Positions 18,957-28,306 of a stretch of DNA of 49,815 nt are shown piece by piece. Source of the DNA: Vagococcus elongatus (lineage in GTDB: Bacteria > Bacillota > Bacilli > Lactobacillales > Vagococcaceae). The notes below the pieces were generated by a model. The model saw only the letters and a list, made by a program, of their open reading frames with translations. It searched no databases and was not told where the DNA came from. The position numbers were made by a program, and so were the translations under genes. How positions within the stretch are numbered: the stretch's first letter is position 1; every line of letters starts with the position of its first letter. The DNA lies in contig NZ_NGKA01000019.1 in assembly GCF_003987645.1 (NCBI RefSeq), positions 1 to 49,815 of the forward strand, given 5' to 3'.

Positions 18957-19562
18957 ATGACATTAGGATCTTTCAGACTAGGTTTTCGGACATTTAAAAC
19001 AGCATTATCAGTTGCCATATGTATCATTTTGTTTAATTTTTTTGGCGACCATTCGCCAATGATTGCGTCATTAGCAGCCGTTTTTGCTTTAAGGGAAGAC
19101 CTTTCCAGCACCTATTCATTTGGCGGCTTAAGAATTTTTGGTACGGTTATCGGCGGATTAGCAGCAATCGGCTACTATTTCTTACAACAGCCCTTTCACC
19201 AAAAAGACATTATAGAAATTATTCTGATTCCTTCCTTTGTTGCCGTGATTATCATTTTTTTAAATGGTATCAATATGAACAAAAGTATTATTGCCAGTGT
19301 TGCTACCTTTTTAGTCATTGTCTTTGGGATTCCACAAGGTGAAGCTTACCTTTATATTATCCAACGGACATTTGATTCTTTCATTGGGGTCATCATTGCT
19401 GTGGCCGTCAATCGTCTCGTAAAATCACCGCCACAAGAAATTGAAGAAGCCATCAGCCAAAAAGAAGCTGCTGAAGAAGTTGAAAAACTAAAAATCAAAG
19501 AACTTGAAAAAGAAATCAGCGAATTGAGAAAAAAATTAGAAGATAAAAAATCATCTCACTAG
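18957..19562 (+). CDS. FUSC/ArAE-type membrane protein with C-terminal coiled coil
   Basis: A 201-residue membrane protein with about four or five helices (residues 10-155) of the DUF939/FUSC type and a charged C-terminal coiled coil (about 160-198, EEAISQKEAAEEVEKL onward). It starts with FRLGFRTFKTALSVAICIILF, resembling the start of the divergent neighbour (IGLRTIKTAVSATAAIFV). The ATG has AGAGGA upstream and a TATAGT box near 18920. Function unknown; membership of the aromatic-acid exporter superfamily suggests efflux. Confidence 0.8.
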   Translation: MTLGSFRLGFRTFKTALSVAICIILFNFFGDHSPMIASLAAVFALREDLSSTYSFGGLRIFGTVIGGLAAIGYYFLQQPFHQKDIIEIILIPSFVAVIIIFLNGINMNKSIIASVATFLVIVFGIPQGEAYLYIIQRTFDSFIGVIIAVAVNRLVKSPPQEIEEAISQKEAAEEVEKLKIKELEKEISELRKKLEDKKSSH

Positions 19563-20066
19563 TTTAGCTATTTGATAAGGAGTGAGAAAAAGCCTTTCCC
19601 ACATTTTACTTCCTGTGTTTACTTGCTAAAATCAAGACCATTAACCAAACTAACAGGGAAAATTAAGATAAATCAAATCATAGGCAAACCAATCTTATGA
19701 TTTGATTTATTTTTTAGCTTAGTTCATACGTCTTTTAGACGGTCAGGGCAAGTCCTAACAACCCTGAACCAAAAAAGTAATGACTGACATCCATGAAAAA
19801 GGTAAAAGAATAACCGTCTATTTTTCATCGAGATAACGATTATAATTTAATTAAAAAATTGCCGCCAGCTTAAACGGTACGATCGCTCTTTATAAGTGTA
19901 TTGTATCATTTTTGAACTTTTTTGCTAAACAGCAAACTCAATTAAACAGCTCTAACGGGCTCTCAGGACCTCTTGTAAGTTTTTGAAGAGTTGGCAACAC
20001 GCTTTTAGGCAACATAGCTGGAGATTATATCGTTTAAATAATGTATTATATTTATAGTTAAGGGGG
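19563..20066. other. Intergenic region, about 500 bp
   Basis: No gene recognised. It contains the terminator at 19668-19715 and a weaker inverted repeat (GGTCAGGG...CCCTGAACC, about 19740-19770). Confidence 0.55.
19668..19715 (+). terminator. Terminator downstream of the FUSC-type gene
   Basis: A perfect 15-bp stem has arms 19668-19682 and 19696-19710, a 13-nt loop, and a T run to 19715. It is about 105 nt after the stop at 19562. Confidence 0.75.
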
Positions 20067-20075
20067 ATGATGATT

Positions 20076-20546
20076 ATGAATAAGGAGCAACAAATATTTT
20101 GGGAAGAGTTTAAAAAACAGAATTCAAATTTAGCTGAAATAAATTTTGGCCATGCTTGGGGATTTGGAGATTCTTCTGAAATGGCCGATAGATTAGCCAA
20201 TCTAGTCTTAAAAGGAGAAAAAACAACGACTACAGGTTCATTAATTGAATATGAAATTGTTAATGAAAAAGTTCCTGAAGTTGATATGACACTATTTGAC
20301 ATTTTATTAAATGGAAGTGACAAACCAGTAGCTATTTTAAGAACTACAAATATTTTTGTAACGCCTTTTAGTAAAGTTACAGAAGAACACGCTTATAAAG
20401 AAGGGGAAGGAGACAAGACTCTATCTTATTGGCGTATGTCTCATGAAACATACTGGAAAAGAATTTTTAAAGAATTAAATATAGATATTGATATCCCGAC
20501 AATGGATGTTGTGTGTGAAGAATTTGAAGTCTTTTGGAAGCCTTAA
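20076..20546 (+). CDS. ASCH-domain protein
   Basis: A 156-residue ASCH-domain protein, cytosolic. The family signature is seen in HAWGFGDSSEMADRLANLVLKGEKTTTTGSL (about 25-55, with the G-x-K-x-x-T segment) and the C-terminal YWRMSHETYWKR. ASCH domains resemble PUA domains and are proposed to bind RNA or modified nucleosides; related proteins include an N4-acetylcytidine amidohydrolase. The exact activity is unknown. The third ATG (20076) is preferred because it lies about 9 nt after AGGGGG, whereas the first ATG (20067) abuts it. Confidence 0.85.
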   Translation: MNKEQQIFWEEFKKQNSNLAEINFGHAWGFGDSSEMADRLANLVLKGEKTTTTGSLIEYEIVNEKVPEVDMTLFDILLNGSDKPVAILRTTNIFVTPFSKVTEEHAYKEGEGDKTLSYWRMSHETYWKRIFKELNIDIDIPTMDVVCEEFEVFWKP

Positions 20547-20717
20547 AATAGCTATTTAAGAGTTAAATCATCACAATCTCGATTATATGAAGTTAAAATA
20601 AAAGTTCATATTTAAGCGTCAAAAGACCTTTACATTGCTATAATTGCAATAAATGTAAACTACCTTTGATGGGAAAAACATAGAATATCGAATAAGATAA
20701 TGAGTAAGGAGAATGAA

Positions 20718-21158
20718 ATGAACATTGGAGAATCCATAAAAATTAATCGTAAAAAATTAAGTTTAACTCAAGATGAATTGGCAGAAAAAATTCATGTATC
20801 TCGGCAAACTATATCTAGTTGGGAGAATTTGAAAAGTTTACCTGATATTACGAGTTTAATTTTATTGAGTGATGTTTATGAAGTCTCCTTAGATGAATTA
20901 ATAAAAGGAGATATTTCTATGGTTAAAAAATTAGAGTTCAAAAAAAGTAAAGTTAAGTTCAAGGAAAAAATTATTCCTAACTTGATTATCAATTTATTGT
21001 TACTTGTAATAGTATTTATTCTAGGTTTTACGGGTTATAAAAATGACATTGTTTATTACATTATAATAATTTTATTTTGGCTTAATCTTCATGCTATTCC
21101 ATCTGAATTTAAAGAATATAAAGACATATCTAAAAAAATGGATAAAATTAAGGAATAA
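20718..21158 (+). CDS. XRE-family regulator with C-terminal membrane helices
   Basis: A 146-residue protein. The N-terminal 65 residues are a Cro/C1-type helix-turn-helix (IKINRKKLSLTQDELAEKIHVSRQTISSWENLKSLPDI), followed by a lysine-rich linker and two hydrophobic segments (LIINLLLLVIVFILGFTGY and YYIIIILFWLNL). Membrane-tethered XRE regulators are known in Firmicutes as sensors or stress regulators. The ATG at 20718 is preferred over 20700 because AAGGAG lies 6 nt before it. The target is not evident; base composition is very AT-rich. Confidence 0.85.
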   Translation: MNIGESIKINRKKLSLTQDELAEKIHVSRQTISSWENLKSLPDITSLILLSDVYEVSLDELIKGDISMVKKLEFKKSKVKFKEKIIPNLIINLLLLVIVFILGFTGYKNDIVYYIIIILFWLNLHAIPSEFKEYKDISKKMDKIKE

Positions 21159-21525
21159 ATCTAATATCAAAGTACTTTTAGCGGAAAGAGTTTAAATAAA
21201 ATATCTAGTTAATGAATGGCTTAGTAAACATATTAAAGAATTATGCGAAGTACTTACTCCCCAAGAAATAGAGACGAAGAGATTTTGAAAACAATGTGGC
21301 ATAGCTCAAGGCGTACTGACAATGTTTATTGGTACGTCTGTTTCTTTTGTCAAAAGATCGTGGATTGGATCAAAAAAAGAGATGAACATCAATTAAAATA
21401 TTCTATTGATTGAATAAACGTTGCCAAAACCTTTAACTGTCCGCACCGGATCTTCACTGGCCTGCTATTAAATCTCAACTGGAGTCAGTTCTTTGCAAGG
21501 TCAAAAAAAACGAAAAAAAAAAATC
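21159..21525. other. Intergenic region with possible gene remnant
   Basis: No intact gene. A short plus-strand frame near 21212-21288 reads NEWLSKHIKELCEVLTPQEIE before a stop and has no start signal; it may be a relic of a coding sequence, but its source was not recognised. Confidence 0.35.
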
Positions 21526-21556
21526 AAATCCACGCTCAGAAATCGAGCGCGGATTT
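21526..21556 (-). terminator. Terminator of the flotillin operon
   Basis: Arms AAATCC-A-CGCTC (21526-21537) and GAGCG-C-GGATTT (21545-21556) pair with one mismatch; on the minus strand a long T run follows. Confidence 0.8.
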
Positions 21557-21561
21557 TTTGA

Positions 21562-23019
21562 TTATTTATTTTCAGTATCAGAAATATTTACTACCTTGTG
21601 TTCTCCACGCTTAGAAAAATTTTCTATCAATTCTTTGACATCTAAACCTGTCGTTTCTTTCAAGGTTTCTTGTGTGGCAGCCAGCAAATTAGTCGCATAA
21701 TCCGTCACACGATTAGCCCCGCTTCCCTCGCCGCCGTGACCGGTATCCACGACAGAAATTTTATCAATGTTACCAAGAGGTTGTGCCGCCTCTTTAACAA
21801 TTGACGGAAGCATTTCTATGACCATGCTAAGGACTGCTGCTTCACCATATTGTTTGAATGCTTCTGCAATCTTCTCTTTTGCTTCTGCTTCAGCTTGTCC
21901 TTTTGCCAAAATAGCTTCAGCAGCTGCCAGACCTTCCAAACGTACTTGTGAAGCATTTGCTTCAGCCATTGCTTCAATTCTAAATCTTTCGGCTTCTGCC
22001 TGAGCAACTTCACGTGCCTTCCCTGCTAAAGCTTCTTGTTCTTTGGCATAACGGTCAGCATCAGCTTTTTTCTTCACTTCAGAATCATATTGTTTCTCAC
22101 GACGAATGATTTCTTTTTCTTCCAGCTCGATTTGCTTTTGCCTCTCGATGACTTTAACTTCCATCTCTTGGGCGATTACTTCTTGTTGCGCCCTGGCACT
22201 TTCCAACCCGTAAGCTTGGTCAGCACGTGCTTTAGCAATATCTTGTTCTTCTTTATACGCTGCTAATTTCAATTCTTTTTCTTTCGCTGCTTCGGCAATT
22301 TCAGTCTGCCGTTCCAGTTCAGATTTTTGTGATTCTTTTTCAGCTTGCGCCCGCTTGATTCTAGTTTCTTTATCTGCTTCAGCTTCTGCAATGTTTGCAT
22401 CACGTTTGACTTGAGCGATCCTCGGTTTACCAAGAGAATCAAGGTAGCCGTTTTTATCTTTCACTTCCTTGATAGTAAATGAAACAATGATCAGACCCAT
22501 TTTGGCCAAATCGACACTGGCAACTTCTTGAACACTTTGACTAAATTTATCTCTGTTTTGATAAATCTCTTCAACGGTCATGGAGCCAAGAATCGAGCGC
22601 AAATGACCTTCCAATACTTCACGGGCCTCGTTCTCTAACTCGTCCCTTGTCTTACTTAAAAACTGTTCCGCTGCAGTAGCAATTTCTTCCACAGAAGAAC
22701 CTATTTTAATAATGGACGTACCGTCAGCCATCACTGGTACACCCTGTTCTGTGTACACTTCCGGTGTAGAAACGTCTAACTTGCTTGATAATAGGCTTAA
22801 CCGATTCGAACGTTGAAAAACAGGAAGTACAAAGGCTCCGCCCCCACGAACGATTTTTACTTTATTGCCAGCCTCGTCACTATGAACATTTTTAGTTCCT
22901 AAATAGGAACCACTGATAATTAAAGCCTCATCAGGTTTTGCTGTTTGATATTTTGAGACAAACACTATCAGCAGCATTAAAAAAACAAATACTGCAATAC
23001 CAATGGGTATAAAAAACAT
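21562..23019 (-). CDS. floT: Flotillin-like protein (YuaG/FloT type)
   Basis: A 485-residue scaffold protein of membrane microdomains. It has an N-terminal membrane anchor (about 4-24), an SPFH/PHB domain (about 30-200), a long Ala/Glu/Lys-rich coiled coil (about 205-400, with repeated AEAEA patterns) and a C-terminal tail. Family members cluster signalling and secretion proteins and tune membrane fluidity. AGGAGG precedes the ATG. It follows an NfeD-family gene after 18 bp, the usual partner arrangement (yuaF-yuaG in Bacillus), and ends with its own terminator. Confidence 0.93.
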   Translation of the reverse strand: MFFIPIGIAVFVFLMLLIVFVSKYQTAKPDEALIISGSYLGTKNVHSDEAGNKVKIVRGGGAFVLPVFQRSNRLSLLSSKLDVSTPEVYTEQGVPVMADGTSIIKIGSSVEEIATAAEQFLSKTRDELENEAREVLEGHLRSILGSMTVEEIYQNRDKFSQSVQEVASVDLAKMGLIIVSFTIKEVKDKNGYLDSLGKPRIAQVKRDANIAEAEADKETRIKRAQAEKESQKSELERQTEIAEAAKEKELKLAAYKEEQDIAKARADQAYGLESARAQQEVIAQEMEVKVIERQKQIELEEKEIIRREKQYDSEVKKKADADRYAKEQEALAGKAREVAQAEAERFRIEAMAEANASQVRLEGLAAAEAILAKGQAEAEAKEKIAEAFKQYGEAAVLSMVIEMLPSIVKEAAQPLGNIDKISVVDTGHGGEGSGANRVTDYATNLLAATQETLKETTGLDVKELIENFSKRGEHKVVNISDTENK

Positions 23020-23037
23020 TTTCTTTTCCTCCTGACA

Positions 23038-23559
23038 TCAAATAAAATTCTCTTTATACGGAACAACGTAACAAACTCTTTCTTTGATTTCGATAATCAA
23101 AACTTCTTTTCCCGCAAGTATAGGCTCCTCTTGCGGTTCGTAAAGTGTTGCTGGCCGAGTCAAAGAACCAGTGACACTTTTAAACTGAATTTCTCCCATT
23201 CCTTTGACGGGGATTGGTGTGACCACTGTTGCAATTCGTCCTTCCATATCTTTCTCCGAAATCGATATCGTCGCTTCAGAATTTCTCAAAGGAACGATGA
23301 TATAAAAATTAAGCAAGAAAACTAGCAAGGTGGAAATCCCGCCACTGAGCAAGAATATAGAAATGCTGCTTAAATCAACAAATTGTTCCCCTAAATATCC
23401 AAAAAGTGACGTAAACGCAACCCAAGGCACAATCAGCATCGGATCAACAGGACCGTCAAAATCAAAAATATCTCCAAATAGAAAAAGCAATACTGCTATC
23501 CCGGCACAAATCAATAGAGCATAAAAGTAAATGGTTTCTAATTGTACCCCTTCAATCAT
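23038..23559 (-). CDS. NfeD-family membrane protein (YuaF-like)
   Basis: A 173-residue protein with three hydrophobic segments (about 9-31, 40-58 and 66-92) and a C-terminal OB-fold soluble domain (about 100-170, EGRIATVVTPIPVKGMGEIQF and AGKEVLIIEIKERVCYVVP). NfeD-like proteins accompany flotillins and are thought to assist their localisation or function. GGAAAGGGAGTG precedes the ATG. It is the first gene of a two-gene operon with the flotillin gene. Confidence 0.9.
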   Translation of the reverse strand: MIEGVQLETIYFYALLICAGIAVLLFLFGDIFDFDGPVDPMLIVPWVAFTSLFGYLGEQFVDLSSISIFLLSGGISTLLVFLLNFYIIVPLRNSEATISISEKDMEGRIATVVTPIPVKGMGEIQFKSVTGSLTRPATLYEPQEEPILAGKEVLIIEIKERVCYVVPYKENFI

Positions 23560-23929
23560 TTCATCACTCCCTTTCCTCCAACAAGCGTATCTCTATTTTA
23601 TCAATTGTTAGTTAAAAAGAATAGTAATTTCATCGAAAACTTACATGTTATAAAAAAATAAGACACTGTCTGTCTGTTATGTCTCTTTGTCAGAAATATA
23701 AGAGTGTCGCTTATCTACTTTCACCAATTTTTTTTGCTTTCCGAAGGCTAATTTCCTAGAAATTAGCTACGTGACTAAAAAAATTCTAAAGAAAATAAAA
23801 TTGCACAGCAGACATTTTTGATAATGCGCCGCGCAATTTAGTCATGGTAAAGTATTGAATTGTCTCTATTTCGAAAATTGTCAAAAATTTCCTAACCCTT
23901 TTTAAATACTCTGACCTCATCACAAAAAA
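23560..23929. other. Intergenic region upstream of the NfeD/flotillin operon
   Basis: No gene seen. An imperfect inverted repeat around 23660-23715 (ATAAGACACT...AGTGTCGCTTAT) is the only structure noted; the operon promoter is expected here. Confidence 0.4.
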
Positions 23930-24100
23930 TCAGAATGGCTTAAATTTCTTTACGAGAGAAACGTAAATAACAAGTAAGACAATTCCCACCATCGCAACAC
24001 TTTTTAATGTGACATAACTGAACAAATAATCAGCGATATTAACGCCAAAAAAGACTAAAATCAAAGCCAACTCCAATTTATACTTTTTTATAAAGTTCAC
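23930..24100 (-). CDS. Small two-helix membrane protein
   Basis: A 56-residue frame starts at GTG 24100 with AAAGGAG 8 nt upstream and ends at TGA 23930. The protein starts with a basic stretch (MNFIKKYK), has two hydrophobic helices (LALILVFFGVNIADYLF and VAMVGIVLLVIYVSLV) and ends KKFKPF. This pattern and the good ribosome binding site argue for a real gene. Function is unknown; it lies between the flotillin operon and a Cys4 protein gene on the same strand. Confidence 0.6.
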   Translation of the reverse strand: MNFIKKYKLELALILVFFGVNIADYLFSYVTLKSVAMVGIVLLVIYVSLVKKFKPF

Positions 24101-24224
24101 ACCAACCACTCCTTTTTTTGCTAACCAATGCCATTATATCAACTAATTTCAGCAATGAACAGAAAAGTACCAAAACATAGAACGACTATCCCTGAATAAA
24201 ACTGTTATTAAAAAACGCACAGGA

Positions 24225-24464
24225 CTAACCTATACGTTTGCGTTTCTTAGTGATTTCTTTCTGACAATTCGGACAAATAAATTTTGCGTGATTTCCGGTA
24301 ACGTGGCCAAGTATCTCATTTGCTTGCTGTTCATTCTCAAAATTTACCGTAGAAAACTCAGAGTCATCCGTGTCTAAAGAGACTGTTGGGGGTTCAAAAG
24401 TGACACCTGTGAACTGCATACCGCAAGAACAGCGGATTTTGTACTTCAACTTGTCATTCTCCAT
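24225..24464 (-). CDS. Small Cys4 (zinc-ribbon-like) protein
   Basis: A 79-residue protein not assigned to a family. It has two cysteine pairs, C-S-C near the start (KIRCSCGMQF) and C-P-N-C near the end (FICPNCQKEI), which could bind one zinc ion, and a very basic C-terminus (TKKRKRIG). The ATG at 24464 follows AGAGGTGA and is preferred to the frame opening at 24515. A nucleic-acid-binding or adaptor role is only a guess. Confidence 0.7.
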   Translation of the reverse strand: MENDKLKYKIRCSCGMQFTGVTFEPPTVSLDTDDSEFSTVNFENEQQANEILGHVTGNHAKFICPNCQKEITKKRKRIG

Positions 24465-24672
24465 TGAATCACCTCTATCCAGATTATACGCCTTGGTAGA
24501 GAAAAAACAAAACAAATATACAAGCCAAAGTTAAAGTCCTAGCCAGCCCAAAGATTATTGGAAAACAAGTTATAGATAACCCAAATTCCGCCATTGTCAA
24601 TAACACATATAACACTTGGCCTAGCTGCCTGAACAAAAATTTAAAACCCTCTCTTTAGGAACAAAATCAATC

Positions 24673-25356
24673 TTAATGAATAACCATGACCTCAATCAAT
24701 TGTCTCACTAGCGCTGGATCACCTGCCGGAATTTCTACGATATGTCTTTCATCAACTATTTTTTGCGTTATCTGCCTGATATATTCTTCATCGCTCCGAT
24801 AAGGTTCATCTATATGCCAATGGGAAGGAACATTATACTGAGTAATCGTTCCATTATGATTACTCGAGTAAATAACGTGCCCTTCAACCGTCATATTTCC
24901 AGACAACACTGTCACATCTTCCGGATAGGAAACACTTCCTTGATCGTACTGATCGATGGGACTCCCAGCTTTAATTTTAGCTACGTTAAGATTAAAATCA
25001 AAGTCTGGTGAGGACATGTATGGAATAAAGTTTTCACCCATCACTGCGAGCCACACTCGCGCATACTCAATTTGCAAGTCCGAATATCCGGATAAAATCT
25101 CCAGAACGGCCTCTGCTTTCGCCTTCGAACTATCGCCACTTGACATATCAGATTCACCAGCATCTTTTTTTACAGAAGCAATCTCCTCTGAATGACCAGT
25201 AGTCGTACTATCAGCAGTTTCCTCTTTTATTTTATTTTTGGTCGCCAAGGTGGAGTCATCTCCAGATTTTTTTGTTTCTTTATTCTTAGCAGAACATCCC
25301 CACATCAAACCTAAGCAAATAAGGCCCGCTGAAAATACTAAAAGCATTTTTTTCAT
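24673..25356 (-). CDS. Predicted lipoprotein of unknown function
   Basis: A 227-residue secreted lipoprotein. The signal peptide ends in a lipobox LMWGC (Cys21), followed by a Ser/Thr/Asp/Glu-rich disordered linker (about 22-82) and a compact C-terminal domain (about 83-227, with GYSDLQIEYARVWLAVMG and YNVPSHWHIDEPYRSDEEY). GGAGGATGT precedes the ATG. The domain was not recognised with confidence; similar lipoproteins occur in lactic acid bacteria. It stands alone between the Cys4 gene and an ABC transporter operon. Confidence 0.8.
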   Translation of the reverse strand: MKKMLLVFSAGLICLGLMWGCSAKNKETKKSGDDSTLATKNKIKEETADSTTTGHSEEIASVKKDAGESDMSSGDSSKAKAEAVLEILSGYSDLQIEYARVWLAVMGENFIPYMSSPDFDFNLNVAKIKAGSPIDQYDQGSVSYPEDVTVLSGNMTVEGHVIYSSNHNGTITQYNVPSHWHIDEPYRSDEEYIRQITQKIVDERHIVEIPAGDPALVRQLIEVMVIH

Positions 25357-25436
25357 ATTCTACATCCTCCAATCACCTACATAACATTATTATTACACAA
25401 CCGTCGCCAAAATTATACCTTCGTTAAAATATATAA

Positions 25437-25474
25437 AGCAGGTTCCCAGACATAATCAGTCTAGAAAACCTGCC
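25437..25474 (-). terminator. Terminator of the TetR-ABC operon
   Basis: Stem GCAGGTT (25438-25444) with AACCTGC (25467-25473), containing a smaller inner hairpin, is followed on the minus strand by an AT-rich T-containing stretch, about 50 nt past the permease stop. Confidence 0.6.
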
Positions 25475-25523
25475 TCTTTTGATTTTCTCTTATCGTTTAC
25501 TACTTAACTCAAACAATTAGTCT

Positions 25524-28298
25524 TTATTCATTAGATTTCAATGCTTCAATCATATCGATGTTTTTCAATTTCCGGTGCATCACATACATCACGATTCCTG
25601 AAAACAGTAAGGTCAGGATACCTGCGTAAACAAAACTCTCCCAGTGTATCGTTGGAGAAAACATCACCATATCCACTTCTGCTGTTTGAAGAACAAACGT
25701 ATGCAGTAATTTTCCTAACACCATGCCCACAATGATTCCCAGCCACGTTAAGATATTATTTTCCCGATACACATACATGGTGACTTCATTGGGATAAAAG
25801 CCAAGGACTTTGATCGTTGACAACTCTCGGATACGCTCTGAAACATTAATGTTGGTCAAATTATACAGGACAATAAATGCCAACAAACCTGCACAAATAA
25901 TCAGAACCCAAACAACGATGTTCAAACTGCCGATCATATCAGACATCGACTTACTTGCATCACTGGTAAACGTGACGTTTAATACATTGTCTACTTCCAT
26001 GAGCTTGGTCGACAGAACATCCTCTTCTTTACTGGTCAGCTTCTCATTAAAAATCAGCAAATCCGTTTGATACGAGGGACTTTCTCCAAACATTTTTTCA
26101 TAATAAGCCGGTGTCCCGTAAACATAGTGCATTGCATAGTTTTCAACAATATCTGCAACTTTAAATTCATAGGTTTGATCCTCATCGTCTGTCATTTCAA
26201 AGGTATCACCTACACTTAAATCAAAGAGTTTGGCCAGCTTTTCTGTCACCAACACGCCATCATCGACCATTTTATAGGTTTCACCTGATTTGCGATCATT
26301 GAATAATACAAATTTATCCATTTCCTCAGCTTTTTCAGGAACTTCAAAAATCACATCTTGATTTAAAACATCTTGGCCGTTCATGGTAAAGTTTTTCATT
26401 GCCACTGCCATTTTTTTATCATAAGCATCTTCTTCAGCTAAAATTTCTTTATAAACTTGTTCCTCTGTTTCTTCATCCTCGTCTTTAGTCACTATCGCTT
26501 GATACTGCCAAAGCTTGCCATACTGAATAGAAACGACATCTGAAATGGAATCTCTGATACCAAAGCCTGTGACCATCAATGCCATACAACCCGCCACGCC
26601 GAAAACCGTCATAAACATTCGCTGCTTGTAGCGAAACAGATTACGAGCCGTCACCTTGTGATTGAAATTCAGCCGTTTCCAGATAAAAGTCATTCTCTCC
26701 AGAAAGATACGTTTTCCGGCTCGTGGTGCTTTAGGCCGCATCAATGTTGCCGGCTTGCTGAATAAATCGATTCGCAAAACTACCAATGTAGAGAGTAGCG
26801 TACACGCAATAGCAACAATAAATGACTGTATAGCATAACTAGTATAATAGGTAATCTCCACTGTAGGCAGATCATACATTGCCCCATAAGCATCAAAGAT
26901 TATTCTTGGGAACAAATTAAATCCAATCACTAACCCCGATACCGTACCAATAATCGTGGTAATTGTCGCATAGACGACAAATTTTTGGGAAATTTCAAAA
27001 TTCGTATAACCCAAAGCTTTCAGAGTCCCAATTTCCCCTCGCTTCTCCTCAACCATTCTAGTCATTGTCGTTAAACAGACCAAAGCCGCAATCATGAAGA
27101 AAAACACAGGAAACACGGTTGCAATGGAAGAAATCCTATCTGCGTTTTCGCTGAATTCCAGATAACCCGGATTATCATCGCGAGAAGAAAAAAGGTATTC
27201 TGGTAGTTTCAACTCAGCTAACTCTTGCTCTTTCTCTGCTAATTCACTCTTAGCATCCAGTAACTTTTCTTCTTCCTCTGCCAGCTCTGTTTCAGCCTCA
27301 GCCAACTTTGTTTTGCCTTCTTCAATTTCCTTTTTAGAAATTTCTATCTGGGCGGCGATTTCCGGTAACTGGGTCATGCCGCTTTGTTCTGCTTGGTCAA
27401 CTTGAGCTTGAGCAGCATTCAGTTTATCCTTTTCATCTGCCAGCTGTGCCTTGCCCGTCGCCAATTCTTGTTCCCCGTCGGAAATCTTCGTTTTGGCTTC
27501 CTCAATTGGTTCGGAAGCTTCTTTCTTTATTTCCGCTAGGCGTTCTTGGGGACGAGAAGAAAAATCTTCTTCCAATTGTTCCAGATGGTCCTCAATTTTA
27601 TCATCATAATCATCAGTGTAGACAATTTCTTTCGCTAAATCTCTATAGGTTAGATAGATTGTCGTATAAGTCTCCATCTCAAAATCATCTTCAGAAATCA
27701 CCGCAAAATAATCAATGGAGCCTTTGCCGACATTTGTTCTCCCACGGGAAGTTTTTTCAATGTATTGGGGAGAATACACAAAGCCTACAATTTCAAAAGA
27801 GGTTACCTTGAATTGATCCTTTGTTTCTTTATCAGTCACTAGCTTGTACTGATCACCAATTTGATAATCGTCCAGCGTTTGAGCCGACTGGTCCAGCACA
27901 ATCTCACCGCTTTTCTTCGGCAAACGACCTTCTGTCACGACCAGTTGATTCAACGCTTTTTTATCTGACGGGTCAAAGGAAAGTACACGAATTGTCCGAC
28001 TGTCTTCTTCAAAATTCACATCCAAATCATAACCTGGCTGGATTTTATCAATACTTTTATTTTTCTCTAAGATGGCCACATCATCTTCTGTCAGCCCCAT
28101 AGTAGAGACGATACTTGCTTCCATCAACGACTGTTTTTTATAATACTTATCTACTGTGTCCAGCATGTTAGGGCCAGTTGCCTTGATCCCTACATAAAAC
28201 GAAACACCCAGCATGATAATCCCGAGGATGGAAAAAAATCTGGATTTTGATTGCCAAATTTCTCTAAAAATTGTTTTTCGCAACGATTTTTTTCTCAC
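25524..28298 (-). CDS. ABC transporter permease, MacB/FtsX type with coiled-coil domain
   Basis: A large permease (924 residues from GTG 28298; 929 if GTG 28313 is used). Layout: membrane helix near the N-terminus (FFSILGIIMLGVSFYVG), an extracellular domain with a long coiled coil (about 265-370, EEAKTKISDGEQELATGKAQL onward), an FtsX domain (about 395-515), a second amphipathic segment and extracellular domain, and a C-terminal FtsX domain (about 795-920). Such permeases export or sense antimicrobials or lipids rather than import. It overlaps or abuts the ATPase gene; GGTGAG before GTG 28298 favours that start. It ends a TetR-ATPase-permease operon. Confidence 0.9.
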   Translation of the reverse strand: MRKKSLRKTIFREIWQSKSRFFSILGIIMLGVSFYVGIKATGPNMLDTVDKYYKKQSLMEASIVSTMGLTEDDVAILEKNKSIDKIQPGYDLDVNFEEDSRTIRVLSFDPSDKKALNQLVVTEGRLPKKSGEIVLDQSAQTLDDYQIGDQYKLVTDKETKDQFKVTSFEIVGFVYSPQYIEKTSRGRTNVGKGSIDYFAVISEDDFEMETYTTIYLTYRDLAKEIVYTDDYDDKIEDHLEQLEEDFSSRPQERLAEIKKEASEPIEEAKTKISDGEQELATGKAQLADEKDKLNAAQAQVDQAEQSGMTQLPEIAAQIEISKKEIEEGKTKLAEAETELAEEEEKLLDAKSELAEKEQELAELKLPEYLFSSRDDNPGYLEFSENADRISSIATVFPVFFFMIAALVCLTTMTRMVEEKRGEIGTLKALGYTNFEISQKFVVYATITTIIGTVSGLVIGFNLFPRIIFDAYGAMYDLPTVEITYYTSYAIQSFIVAIACTLLSTLVVLRIDLFSKPATLMRPKAPRAGKRIFLERMTFIWKRLNFNHKVTARNLFRYKQRMFMTVFGVAGCMALMVTGFGIRDSISDVVSIQYGKLWQYQAIVTKDEDEETEEQVYKEILAEEDAYDKKMAVAMKNFTMNGQDVLNQDVIFEVPEKAEEMDKFVLFNDRKSGETYKMVDDGVLVTEKLAKLFDLSVGDTFEMTDDEDQTYEFKVADIVENYAMHYVYGTPAYYEKMFGESPSYQTDLLIFNEKLTSKEEDVLSTKLMEVDNVLNVTFTSDASKSMSDMIGSLNIVVWVLIICAGLLAFIVLYNLTNINVSERIRELSTIKVLGFYPNEVTMYVYRENNILTWLGIIVGMVLGKLLHTFVLQTAEVDMVMFSPTIHWESFVYAGILTLLFSGIVMYVMHRKLKNIDMIEALKSNE

Positions 28299-28306
28299 AG
28301 TCTCAC

